Assembly (NCBI GenBank): GCA_024803745.1
Contig: JANJXV010000193.1
Span: forward strand, 372,001 to 436,000
DNA: 64,000 nucleotides
Direction: 5' to 3'
Source of the DNA: Megascapheus bottae
Taxonomy: Eukaryota; Chordata; Mammalia; Rodentia; Geomyidae
The translations under genes and the position numbers were made by a program. Below are positions 49,549 to 62,644 of this stretch, piece after piece. The notes under the pieces were generated by a model. The model ran no database searches and was not told where the DNA came from. It saw only the letters and a program-made list of their open reading frames with translations. Position 1 is the stretch's first letter. Each line of letters opens with the position of its first letter.

Positions 49549-50922
49549 TGTTTTTCTTGTCTACGTTGAGGGAAAGGGGTATTTCACAAGATGCAGAAGC
49601 GAAGATTTCAGAAGCAAATGCTGTGAGTGAATTAGCTCGTAAAAAGCATTTTTACTTTCTTTTATCTTTGTGCCAGTCTTGGGGCTTGAATTCAGGGCCT
49701 GAGCACTGTCCTCGGGTTTTCTCAAGTCTAGCCCTCTGCCACTTGAGCCACAGTGCCACATCGAGATTTTCTATCTATGTGGTACTGAGCAATCAAACCC
49801 AGATCTTCATGGATGCTAGGCAAGCACTCTACCACTATGCCAAACTCTCAACCCTGACATAGTAATTATAAAGTCATCATCATCATCATCATATCCAAAT
49901 ATCCTTTCTCCTACAAAGAATGAACACTTAACTGTGTCTAATGCTTTTTTTGAATTTCACTAATTCTTCTGTGTTTTTCCCCCTTGCATTTTTTACACAT
50001 GACAGCAAAGCTAATCATCAGGAAAAAATTGATTAGGATACAGAAACCTAATAATATCCTAGTAGATTGACGTCAAAAATATGTGCAAGATGCCCTGTGT
50101 GTTTGACCTAGTGGTACAGTCCTTGGCTACCAAGCAGTAAGCCTCAGGTTTGATTCCTCATTACCACATACATAGAAAACGCTGCAAGTGGTGCAGTGGC
50201 TCGGTGGGACAGCTAAAGCCTAAAGAAAGCCCAAGAACAAAGTTCACACTCTGAGGTCAAGTCCCAAGACTAGCAAAAACAAAAAAAAAATTCGACAAGG
50301 GGCAAAATGCAGGCAGAGAAGGCACTGTGAAGCAAATGTTTTGTAAAGAATGAGGGCAATATTGACCCTTAAGTTTGGATCTTACCTAAGAAAGGCTCCT
50401 TGAGCCTGAGACCAGACTGGTAGTTTGGCCTAGTGGAAGACATTGGGATAGGACAAATAAGGTGTGCTGTATACTACATCCACATGTATATTGTGAGACT
50501 GGAGGAGAGATTCAGCCTCCAGTATGTCTTTGGTGAGGTCTTTTGTGAGCAAGGATCTTTGGTCATTGGGCCCTGAAAGGTGACCCTGCCTCCCTCACAA
50601 TGGAACAGAATATGGAACCCTGGTAACCAAGCCACTGTAACTAACAACCAGCTCAAGCCAGCTCACTTGGCCTGTGGCTCAGGAGGAAGAAAGATGTCGC
50701 TGTGCTGTTGCCAAAGGTCAGGAAACTCGAGTCTCCAGCATGGAAGTTGTGGATGTCTTACTCGAACATGTACATGCTAGATCATTGCTAAGCCACAAAT
50801 CCAGTATAACAGAACTTTCTCTAAGAAGAAGGCCAGGAAAATCCAGGGCAACCAGATGAGGTAAATTTCTAAGAAGAAATGTATTTGACCCCATCATCCT
50901 CCCCACACACTACAACTTTCTT
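49549..50922 (+). repeat. Spacer D, copy E
   Basis: Short CAT tract (49874-49892, about 6 units) and several private substitutions near 50690-50790. Confidence 0.92.
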
Positions 50923-51334
50923 TTTTTTCATTTTTTTATTGTAATTAGTAAAAGGGTTAGATGATATTTGCCAGATAGAAGGTGCATTAATTCACATACA
51001 TTGATACCCTTTCACATGTTTTGGTACCCATTTCCCTCCAACCCCACACCCCCCACCCGTCTTGGTTTTCCCCCCTTCCCTATCAAATTTCAAATATCCA
51101 AATACAAATAAATTCAATATATCAGATAACAAAGTGAGATACTATACCAATATGGGATAACCAAGGGACAGCAAGCGAGATGAGAGACAACATAGTACAT
51201 TAAGGACAACAATCATTCATTATATGGCTTTTGTGTCAATATCCTGGAGGTCCTTTCAATTAGCTTCACATTATATGGCCTTATATATTGCCTTTTGCTC
51301 TATTCACAATCTCTGCTAGTAGAGCCCAAGGTTT

Positions 51335-54300
51335 CTACTGATTATGATGAATGAGGGAAACCACTGAGCCTAAGTTCCTTTGAGTCTGGCTTACTTCACT
51401 TAATATGATTTGTTCTAAGTCTTTCCATTTCCTAACAAATGGGGCGATGTCATTCTTTCTGACAGCAGCATAGAATTCAATTGTGTACAAATACCACAAC
51501 TTGTTGATCCACTCATCAACTGAGGGACATCCGGGTTGGTTCCATATCTTTGCTATGGTGAATAGTGCTGCAATGAACATTGTTGTGCTAGTGGGTTTAG
51601 TATGCCCTTGTTTCTGGATTGTTGGGTAAATGCCAAGTACTGGAATTGCTGGGTCATAGGGGAGTTTTATGTTTAGCGTTTTGAGGCACTGCCGCACTGC
51701 TTTCCATAGTGGTTGAACGAGTTTGCACTCCCACCAACAGTGTAGTAGTGATCCCTCCTGACCACATCCCCTCCAGCATCTGTTGTCATTCGTTTTCCTG
51801 ATCCTGGCCATTCTAACTGGAGTTAGGTGGAATCTTAGACTTGTTTTGATTTGCATTTCTTTTATGACCAGAGATGTTGAGCATTTCTTCATGTGTCTAT
51901 AGGCCATTTTTGTTTCTTCTTCAGAGAAGACTCTCTTTAATTCTTTGGCCCATTTTGTAATGGGATGGGTGTTACTTTGGAGGTTAGTTTTGGAGTGATT
52001 CAATTTTTTGAGTTGTTGATATTTTTTAGATATGAGGCCTTGTTCCGTTGTTTTGGAGGTGAAGATCTTCTCCCACTCTGTAGGCTTCCTGATTAGTTTA
52101 CTAGGTATATCCGTTGCCATACAAAAGCTCTGCAGTTTAATGCAGTCCCACTTATCCAGCCTTTCTCTGATTTGTTGTGATTCTTGGTCCTTATTAAGAA
52201 AGTTTCGACCTGTACCAAGGAGGCCTAGTGTATCTCCTATTCCTTCCTGTAAACTTTTCAGTGTGTCAGCTTTTACCTCCACGTCTTTGATCCATTTGGA
52301 GTTAATTCTAGTGCAAGTGGACAAAGAAGAATCCAACTTTAGTTTTCTGCAGGTGTTTAACCAGTTCTGCAAGCACAACTTGTTGAAGAGGCTATCTTTC
52401 TTCCATTCTATTTTTTTGGCTCCCTGGTCAAAGATTAGGTGGCCATAGGTCTGTGGTTTAATATATGGGTCCGCAGTTCTACTCCATTGCACTTCAGGCC
52501 TGTTCTTGTGCCAGTACCAAGCTGTTTTGAGAATTATAGCTCTGTAATAGAGCCTTAAGTTTGGTATTGAAATTCCTCCAGCGCTGTTCTTTCTGCTAAG
52601 AAGTGTTTTTGCTATACGGGGTCTTTTATTATTCCATATGAAATTTTGAATTGCCTCTTCTATGTCTTTAAAGAATGACATTGGGATGTTGATGGGTATT
52701 ACATTGAATTTGTAGATAGCCCTTGGCAAGATTGTCATTTTCACAATGTTGATTCTTCCAATCCAGGAGCATGGGAGGTTTTTCCATTTCCTTAGTTCTG
52801 CTTTAATTTCCTTTTTTAGGGTTTTAAAGTTTTCATCTAAACGGTCCTTTACATTCTTAGTTAAGCTAATTGCTAGGTACTTTATTTTCTTTGAGGCTAT
52901 TGTGAAAGGATTTTCTTTCCTGATTATTGCCTCGTTCTTCTCAGTGTTGGCGTAAAGTAAGGCAGTTGATTTGTGAGGGTTGATTTTATGGCCTGCTACC
53001 CTTCCAAAGCTTTGAATCAGCTCAAGGAGCTTGGGAGTAGAGTCTATAGGATTCTTTAAATACAGAATCATGTCATCTGCAAAGAGGGATAGTTTTATTT
53101 CCTCTTTCCCTACTTGGATCCCCTTTATGCTTGCTACTTGCCTTATTGCACTGCCTAGGAATTCTAGTACTATGTTAAAAAGGAGTGGAGAGAGTGGGCA
53201 TCCTTGTCTCGTTCCTGATTTTAGAGGGAATGGCTTTAGATTTTCACCATTAAGTATAATATTAGTAGTGGGTTTCTCATACACAGCCTTTATTACATTG
53301 AGAAATGTTCCATGGATTCCTAGTTTCTCCACATCTTTTTACATAAAGGGGTTTTGGATCTTGTCAAATGCCTTTTCGGCATCTATTGAGACAATCATGT
53401 GATTTTATCCCTGCTCCTGTTGATGTGTTGAATTATATTAATTGATTTGTGTATGTTGAACCAGCTTTGCCTCCCTGTGATGAATCCAGTTTGATCATAG
53501 TGTACATTTTTTTTGATGAGTTGTTGTAGACGGTTTGCCAGTATTTTGTTGAGAAGTTTTGCATCGATGTTCATCAAAGAAATGGGTCTATAGATCTCTT
53601 TCTTTGATGAATCTTTGTCTGGTTTGGGGATGAGGGATATGCTGGCTTCACAGAATCAGTTTAGTAAAGAATCTTCATTTTCAATTTCGTTGAAGAGCTT
53701 GAGGAGTATTGGTGTGAGCTCTGCTTTGAAGACCTTATAGAATTCAGCTGTGAATCTATCTGGCCCTGGGCTCTTTTTAAGTGGAAGTTGTCTAATTTCC
53801 ATTTCTATTTCAGATCTTGAAATAGGCCTGTTGAGTTGGGATAGCTCTTCTTGGTTCTCTGTGTGTATGTTAATATTGTCTAGGAATTCATCCCTTTCTT
53901 CTAGATTCTCAAATTTGTTGGCGTAAAGGTTTGAGAAGTATTCCCTCATGATATTCTGGATCTTGGTAATTTCTGTCGTGATATTACCATTTTCATCTGC
54001 GATTTTGTTTATTTCGATATGCTCTCTTCTTTTTTTGGTAAGATTTGCTAAGGGCTTGTCAATTTTGTTAATTCTTTCAAGAACCAACTCCTTGTTTTGT
54101 TGATTCTTTCTATAGTTTTTTTTATTCCAAATCATTTAATTCTGCTTTGATTTTAATAATTTGCTTTCTCCTAATGGGTTTAGGGTTGGTTTGTTGCTCT
54201 TTTTCCAGGAGGTTAAGGTGAGACATTAACTAGTTGGTTTGCCATTTTTCCAACTTGCTGTTGTAGGCACTCCGCGCTATAAATTTTCCTCTGAGTACTG

Positions 54301-55176
54301 CCTTTGTTGTGTCCCTAAGGAGTTGATATTTGTGTGCTCCTTATTGTTAAATTTCATAAACAGTTGGATATCTGTTCTGATCTCTTCGATTACCCATTGT
54401 TTTTGATTCAACAATGTGTGGTTCAGTCTCCATGAGTTACAGGGTTTTCTTTGGTGGAGATGTGTGTTCAGCTCCAATTTGATGCCTTTATGGTCTGAGA
54501 GTGTGCATGGAATAATTTCAGTGTTTCTGAATCTGTCCAGGTTTGCTTTATGGCCTAAGATGTGGTCTATTTTGGAAAATGTTCCATGTGCTGCTGAGAA
54601 AAACGTATATTGTGGTGTTACTGGGTGGAATATTCTGCAGATGTCTGTTAGATCTAGTTGGTCTATATAGTTGTTCAGTTCTAAGGTTTCTCTGTTGAGT
54701 TTTTGCCTTGTTGAACTGTCCATAGGTGAGAGTGGTGTGTTAAACTCACCAACAATCACTGTGTTTCGATCTATGTATGGTTTCAGTGTAAGTAAAGTTT
54801 GCTTGATGAAGTTTGGAGCTCCGGGATTGGGTGTGTAAATATTTAGGATTGCTTTGTCTTCGGGAGGAAAGATCCCTTTAGTAGTATGTAGTAACCTTCT
54901 TTGTCTTTTCTTACTAATTTTAGTTTGAAGTCTATTGTATCTGATATGAGGATGGCAACTCTAGCCTGTTTATGGGGGCAGTTAGCTTGATAGAGTTTAT
55001 TCCAACCTCTCACTTTCAAAAGATGATTGTTTTTGGGTAAGATGTGTCTCTCGAAGTCAGCAGAACAATGGCTCTTGCTTTTTGATCCAACTAGACAACC
55101 TATGCCGTTTAATTGGAGAGTTAAGTCCATTGATATTGAGAGTTAGGATTGAGAGATATTTATTAGTTCCTACCAT
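51335..55176 (-). pseudogene. L1-F ORF2, C-terminal half open
   Basis: 51335-53332 is a single 665-codon open frame from MEKLGIHG through FADDMILYL (codons at 53072-53083), thumb, [18 protein letters not shown] and the natural end HHNQ. Upstream the frame is stopped by a TTA to TAA change (FM*KDVEKL, shared with L1-G) and by the array-wide lesions. Endonuclease pieces lie at 54843-55130 and 54277-54759; the linker is at 53656-54135 and RT motif 1 at 53395-53577. Confidence 0.9.
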
Positions 55177-55224
55177 TTTTAAAAGCTTTTAGTAGGGCCT
55201 GTGTCTTGACAGTTCTTGTGTTCC

Positions 55225-56407
55225 TTAGATGGTATGCTGTTTAGGTGCCTTTTCTTTCCCTATATTGCATTTATTTTGGTTTTCTATGTATAGAGCATCT
55301 TTCAGAATTCTCTGTAGTGTTGGTTTTGTTTCGACATATTGTTGCAGCTTTTCTCTGGAATGGAATGTTTTTATTTTTGCCTCAGTTATGAAAGAGAGCT
55401 TAGCTGGCTACAGTATTCTTGGTTGGTAGTTATTTGATATAAGGTCATGACATATATGCTTCCAGTCACTTCGTGCTTGCATGGTCTCTGCTGAGAAATC
55501 TAGGGTTATTCTGATTGGTTGGCTTTGTAGGTTACTAATCCATTTTCCCTGGCTGCCTTTAGGATCTTTCCTTTCGTTTCTATTGATCCAGTTCGGATCA
55601 CAATGTGGCGGTGGGATGTTCTTTTCTGGTCAGGTCTGTTTGGGGTTCTAAAAGGTTCTCGTATCTGGATGGGCCTGCCCTTCTGGATATTTGGGAAATT
55701 CTCTGAGATGATTCCCTGAAGTATATTTCCAATACCATTGACCTCTTTCTCCACGCCCTCCTCAGTACCAACTAGCCTTAAATTAGGCTTCCTAATTGTA
55801 TCTTGGACCTCCTGAAGCGCTCTCTCATATTTCCTAGATTTGGATTGACTCATTTTCTGTTCTTTATAATACCTAAATTATCTTCAGCCACGGAAATTCT
55901 CTCCTCTGCAATGTCTAACCTGCTATCAAAGCTATCTACTTTATTTTTCATCTCCCTTGCTTCTTATTGCTCACTTTTGATGCCTTGCATCCCTTGTTTT
56001 AGATCATGTATGGATTTCTTTATCTCCTTGATTTCCTTTTGAGTGGTTAGCTCAGTACCTTTATTTTCTTTGGACATTTGCTGGAGTTTGGTCACGTTTT
56101 TATTTGTGGATTCTTTGAATTCATCCATCTTTCTTTGAAAAACCTTTATTATGGCCTCCTTTATGGCTTCTTCTTTTTCACTTATCACCTTGTTTTTGCT
56201 TTCCTCTTGTTCAGGTATGGCTTCCTCCATTATCTCTTTCTTTATATTTTCACATTTTTCATTAATGATGTTTATCAATTGCATTTGTGTAGCAATTGGA
56301 AGACTCTCCTCTAGGTTTGCCAGTGACTGTTCCATTGCCTGTTTACATTGGGTGGGGGATGTTGTTTCTTGATTTGACATTTTTCTTGAGTTTCTTGTTC
56401 TGCCCAT
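55225..56407 (-). pseudogene. L1-F ORF1, broken
   Basis: The N-terminus is open for 147 codons, then a private AAT/TAA-type nonsense change after GIKSEQ (near 55965). The RRM part at 55506-55853 ends early (TYKANQSE) because of a 1-bp deletion near 55520 shared with L1-G. Confidence 0.88.
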
Positions 56408-56970
56408 TTGAAAATGGGAGCAAGATTACTACTAAATACGATTATAGTTTTTCAGATATAACCAACCTAGACCTCTGTAGCTGGCAGACACTAGATGTTC
56501 ACAAGTTTTGATTGGTATTATCACTCTTTCTTTTTGTGCACTTACAGACCAGCCTAATACAACCACTGATAAGCGATTTATACCCAAAACAATAAGCCTC
56601 TCAATCCAATCTCTATTGTCTTTAAGTCCCTCTGAGCCTAGAGAATAATTAACCACCTACATATACAATATTGCTCAACAGCCATCAAGTGTAGATCCGT
56701 GCAGTATAAGGGTTGAAAAACGAGCAGAGGTCCAGAGATAGAAAAAAAGAATGAGAGAGGTCAGGGGAGGTGCAAGAGGATTAACGTAGGAGTGTAAGAA
56801 TATTATAGTAATGAAGAAAAGTTATAGCATAAGGATAACTGACATAAGTTGGTAAGTAGGTAGCATATTTGAGTACAAAGTTTGGAAAGTATTAGAATAA
56901 AACTTATGTGTTGCTGCACGACTAGCTCTTAGCCCAACCAGTGGCCTCACAGTGGACCATGGGATGCATC

Positions 56971-58345
56971 TGTTTTTCTTGTCTACGTTGAGGGAAAGGG
57001 GTATTTCACAAGATGCAGAAGCGAAGATTTCAGAAGCAAATGCTGTGAGTGAATTAGCTCGTAAAAAGCATTTTTACTTTCTTTTATCTTTGTGCCAGTC
57101 TTGGGGCTTGAATTCAGGGCCTGAGCACTGTCCTCGGGTTTTCTCAAGTCTAGCCCTCTGCCACTTGAGCCACAGTGCCATATCTAGATTTTCTATCTAT
57201 GTGGTACTGAGCAATCAAACCCAGATCTTCATGGATGCTAGGCAAGCACTCTACCACTATGCCAAACTCTCAACCCTGACATAGTAATTATAAAGTCATC
57301 ATCATCATCATCATATCCAAATATCCTTTCTCCTACAAAGAATGAACACTTAACTGTGTCTAATGCTTTTTTTTTAATTTCACTAATTCTTCTGTGTTTT
57401 TCCCTCTTGCATTTTTTACACATGACAGCAAAGTTAATCATCAGGAAAAAATTGATTAGGATACAGAAACCTAATAATATCCTAGTAGATTGACGTCAAA
57501 AATATGTGCAAGATACCCTGTGTGTTTGACCTATTGGTAGAGTCCTTGGCTACCAAGCAGTAAGCCTCAGGTTTGATTCCTCATTACCACATACATAGAA
57601 AACGCTGCAAGTGGTGCTGTGGCTCGGTGGGACAGCTAAAGCCTAAAGAAAGCCCAAGAACAATGTTCACACTCTGAGTTCAAGTCCCAAGACTAGCAAA
57701 AACAAAAAAAAAATTCGACAAGGGGCAAAATGCAGGCAGAGAAGGCACTGTGAAGCAAATGTTTTGTAAAGAATGAGGGCAATATTGACACTTAAGTTTG
57801 GATCTTACCTAAGAAAGGCTCCTTGAGCCTGAGACCAGACTGGTAGTTGGGCCTAGTGGAAGACATTGGGATTGGACAAATAAGGTGTGCTGTATACTAC
57901 ATCCACATGTATATTGTGAGACTGGAGGAGAGATTCAGCCTCCAGTATGTCTTGGGTGAGGTCTTTTGTGAGCAAGGATCTTTGGTCATTGGGCCCTGAA
58001 AGGTGACCCTGCCTCCCTCACAATGGAACAGAATATGGAACCCTGGTAACCAAGCCACTGTAACTAACAACCAGCTCAAGCCAGCTCACTTGGCCTGTGG
58101 CTCAGGAGGAAGAAAGATGTCGCTGTGCTGTTGCCAAAGGTCAGGAAACTCGAGTCTCAGGCATGGACGTTGTGGATGTCTTACTCGAAGATGTACATGC
58201 TAGATCATTGCCAAGCCACAAATCCAGTATAACAGAACTTTCTCTAAGAAGAAGGCCAGGAAAATCCAGGGCAACCAGATGAGGTAAATTTCTAAGAAGA
58301 AATGTATTTGACCCCATCATCCTCCCCACACACTACAACTTTCTT
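56971..58345 (+). repeat. Spacer D, copy F
   Basis: CAT tract of about 6 units (57296-57314); few private changes. Last complete spacer in the window. Confidence 0.92.
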
Positions 58346-58757
58346 TTTTTTCATTTTTTTATTGTAATTAGTAAAAGGGTTAGATGATATTTGCCAGATA
58401 GAAGGTGCATTAATTCACATACATTGATACCCTTTCACATGTTTTGGTACCCATTTCCCTCCAACCCCACACCCCCCACCCGTCTTGGTTTTCCCCCCTT
58501 CCCTATCAAATTTCAAATATCCAAATACAAATAAATTCAATATATCAGATAACAAAGTGAGATACTATACCAATATGGAATAACCAAGGGACAGCAAGCG
58601 AGATGAGAGACAACATAGTACATTAAGGACAACAATCATTCATTATATGGCTTTTGTGTCAATATCCTGGAGGTCCTTTCAATTAGCTTCACATTATATG
58701 GCCTTATATATTGCCTTTTGCTCTATTCACAATCTCTGCTAGTAGAGCCCAAGGTTT

Positions 58758-61700
58758 CTACTGATTATGATGAATGAGGGAAACCACTGAGCCTAAGTTC
58801 CTTTGAGTCTGGCTTACTTCACTTAATATGATTTGTTCTAAGTCTTTCCATTTCCTAACAAATGGGGCGATGTCATTCTTTCTGACAGCAGCATAGAATT
58901 CAATTGTGTACAAATACCACAACTTGTTGATCCACTCATCAACTGAGGGACATCCGGGTTGGTTCCATATCTTTGCTATGGTGAATAGTGCTGCAATGAA
59001 CATTGTTGTGCTAGTGGGTTTAGTATGCCCTTGTTTCTGGATTGTTGGGTAAATGCCAAGTACTGGAATTGCTGGGTCATAGGGGAGTTGTATGTTTAGC
59101 GTTTTGAGGCACTGCCGCACTGCTTTCCATAGTGGTTGAACGAGTTTGCACTGCCACCAACAGTGTAGTAGTGATCCCTCCTGACCACATCCCCTCCAGC
59201 ATCTGTTGTCATTCGTTTTCCTGATCCTGGCCATTCTAACTGGAGGTAGGTGGAATCTTAGACTTGTTTTGATTTGCATTTCTTTTATGACCAGAGATGT
59301 TGAGCATTTCTTCTTGTGTCTATAGGCCATTTTTGTTTCTTCTTCAGAGAAGACTCTCTTTAATTCTTTGGCCCATTTTGTAATGGGATGGGTGTTACTT
59401 TGGAGGTTAGTTTTGGAGTGATTCAATTTTTTGAGTTGTTGATATTTTTTAGGTATGAGGCCTTGTTCCGTTGTTTGGGTGGTGAAGATCTTCTCCCACT
59501 CTGTAGGCTTCCTGATTAGTTTACTAGCTATATCCGTTGCCATACAAAAGCTCTGCAGTTTAATGCAGTCCCACTTATCCAGCCTTTCTCTGATTTGTTG
59601 TGATTCTTGGTCCTTATTAAGAAAGTTTCGACCTGTACCAAGGAGGCCTAGTGTATCTCCTATTCTTCCTGTAAACTTTTCAGTGTGTCAGCTTTTACCT
59701 CCACGTCTTTGATCCATTTGGAGTTAATTCTAGTGCAAGGGGACAAAGAAGAATCCAACTTTAGTTTTCTGCAGGTGTTTAACCAGTTCTGCCAGCACAA
59801 CTTGTTGAAGAGGCTATCTTTCTTCCATTCTATTTTTTTGGCTCCCTGGTCAAAGATTAGGTGGCCATAGGTCTGTGGTTTAATATCTGGGTCCGCAGTT
59901 CTACTCCATTGGACTTCAGGCCTGTTCTTGTGCCAGTACCAAGCTGTTTTGAGAATTATAGCTCTGTAATAGAGCCTTAGGTTTGGAATTGAAATTCCTC
60001 CAGCGCTGTTCTTTCTGCTAAGAAGTGTTTTTGCTATACGGGGTCTTTTATTATTCCATATGAAATTTTGAATTGCCTCTTCTATGTCTTTAAAGAATGA
60101 CATTGGGATGTTGATGGGTATTACATTGAATTTGTAGATAGCCCTTGGCAAGATTGTCATTTTCACAATGTTGATTCTTCCAATCCAGGAGCATGGGAGG
60201 TTTTTCCATTTCCTTAGTTCTGCTTTAATTTCCTTTTTTAGGGTTTTAAAGTTTTCATCTAAACGGTCCTTTACATTCTTAGTTAAGCTAATTGCTAGGT
60301 ACTTTATTTTCTTTGAGGCTATTGTGAAAGGATTTTCTTTCCTGATTATTGCCTCGTTCTTCTCAGTGTTGGCGTAAAGTAAGGCAGTTGATTTGTGAGG
60401 GTTGATTTTATGACCTGCTACCCTTCCAAAGCTTTGAATCAGCTCAAGGAGCTTGGGAGTAGAGTCTATAGGATTCTTTAAATACAGAATCATGTCATCT
60501 GCAAAGAGGGATAGTTTTATTTCCTCTTTCCCTACTTGGATCCCCTTTATGCTTGCTTCTTGCCTTATTGCACTGCCTAGGAATTCTAGTACTATGTTAA
60601 AAAGGAGTGGAGAGAGTGGGCATCCTTGTCTCGTTCCTGATTTTAGAGGGAATGGCTTTAGATTTTCACCATTAAGTATAATATTAGTAGTGGGTTTCTC
60701 ATACACAGCCTTTATTACATTGAGAAATGTTCCATGGATTCCTAGTTTCTCCACATCTTTTTACATAAAGGGGTTTTGGATCTTGTCAAATGCCTTTTCC
60801 GCATCTATTGAGACAATCATGTGATTTTATCCCTGCTCCTGTTGATGTGTTGAATTATATTAATTGATTTGTGTATGTTGAACCAGCTTTGCCTCCCTGT
60901 GATGAATCCAGTTTGATCATAGTGTATATTTTTTTTGATGAGTTGTTGTAGACGGTTGGCCAGTATTTTGTTGAGAAGTTTTGCATCGAGGTTCATCAAA
61001 GAAATGGCTCTATAGATCTCTTTCTTTGATGAATCTTTGTCTGGTTTGGGGATGAGGGATATGCTGGCTTCACAGAATCAGTTTAGTAAAGAACCTTCAT
61101 TTTCAATTTCGTTGAAGAGCTTGAGGAGTATTGGTGTGAGCTCTGCCTTGAAGACCTTATAGAATTCAGCTGTGAATCTATCTGGCCCTGGGCTCTTTTT
61201 AAGTGGAAGTTGTCTAATTTCCATTTCTATTTCAGAGCTTGAAATAGGCCTGTTGAGTTTGGATAGCTCTTCTTGGTTCTCTGTGTGTATGTTAATATTG
61301 TCTAGGAATTCATCCCTTTCTTCTAGATTCTCAAATTTGTTGGCGTAAAGGTTTGAGAAATATTCCCTCATGATATTCTGGATCTTGGTAATTTCTGTCG
61401 TGATATTACCATTTTCATCTGCGATTTTGTTTATTTCGATATGCTCTCTTCTTTTTTTGGTAAGATTTGCTAAGGGCTTGTCAATTTTGTTAATTCTTTC
61501 AAGAACCAACTCCTTGTTTGGTTGATTCTTTCTATAGTTTTTTTTATTCCAAATCATTTAATTCTGCTTTGATTTTAATAATTTGCTTTCTCCTAATGGG
61601 TTTAGGGTTGGTTTGTTGCTCTTTTTCCAGGAGGTTAAGGTGAGACATTAACTAGTTGGTTTGCCATTTTTCCAACTTGCTGTTGTAGGCACTCCGCGCT

Positions 61701-62596
61701 ATAAATTTTCCTCTGAGTACTGCCTTTGTTGTGTCCCTAAGGAGTTGATATTTGTGTGCTCCTTATTGTTAAATTTCATAAACAGTTGGATATCTGTTCT
61801 GATCTCTTCGATTACCCATTGTTTTTGATTCAACAATGTGTGGTTCAGTCTCCATGAGTTACAGGGTTTTCTTTGGTGGAGATGTGTGTTCAGCTCCAAT
61901 TTGATGCCTTTATGGTCTGAGAGTGTGCATGGAATAATTTCAGTGTTTGAATCTGTCCAGGTTTGCTTTATGGCCTAAGATGTGGTCTATTTTGGAAAAT
62001 GTTCCATGTGCTGCTGAGAAAAACGTATATTGTGGTGTTACTGGGTGGAATATTCTGCAGATGTCTGTTAGATCTAGTTGGTCTATATAGTTGTTCAGTT
62101 CTAAGGTTTCTCTGTTGAGTTTTTGCCTTGTTGATCTGTCCATAGGTGAGAGTGGTGTGTTAAACTCACCAACAATCACTGTGTTTCGATCTATGTATGG
62201 TTTCAGTGTAAGTAAAGTTTGCTTGATGAAGTTTGGAGCTCCGGGATTGGGTGTGTAAATATTTAGGATTGCTTTGTCTTCGGGAGGAAAGATCCCTTTA
62301 GTAGTATGTAGTAACCTTCTTTGTCTTTTCTTACTAATTTTAGTTTGAAGTCTATTGTATCTGATATGAGGATGGCAACTCTAGCCTGTTTATGGGGGCA
62401 GTTAGCTTGATAGAGTTTATTCCAACCTCTCACTTTCAAAAGATGATTGTTTTTGGGTAAGATGTGTCTCTCGAAGTCAGCAGAACGATGGCTCTTGCTT
62501 TGTGATCCAACTAGACAACCTATGCCGTTTAATTGGAGAGTTAAGTCCATTGATATTGAGAGTTAGGATTGAGAGATATTTATTAGTTCCTACCAT
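58758..62596 (-). pseudogene. L1-G ORF2, broken
   Basis: RT piece of 364 codons (59660-60754) with FADDMILYL, a 1-bp loss near 59663, then a 261-codon C-terminal piece (58758-59543). It carries the LPKTKQS deletion (with D and F), the FM*KDVEKL stop (with F) and the 2-bp 'cagtgtttgaatc' deletion near 61945 that is otherwise only in L1-B. Confidence 0.9.
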
Positions 62597-62644
62597 TTTT
62601 AAAAGCTTTTAATAGGGCCTGTGTCTTGACAGTTCTTGTGTTCC

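Larger units (their letters stand above)
50923..56970 (-). mobile_element. L1-F: full-length L1 with the longest open ORF2
   Basis: 5'UTR 56408-56970, ORF1 55225-56407, ORF2 51335-55176, 3'UTR 50923-51334. Closest to L1-G, with which it shares many private changes ('atattagtagtggg', 'catccgggttgg'). Confidence 0.94.
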
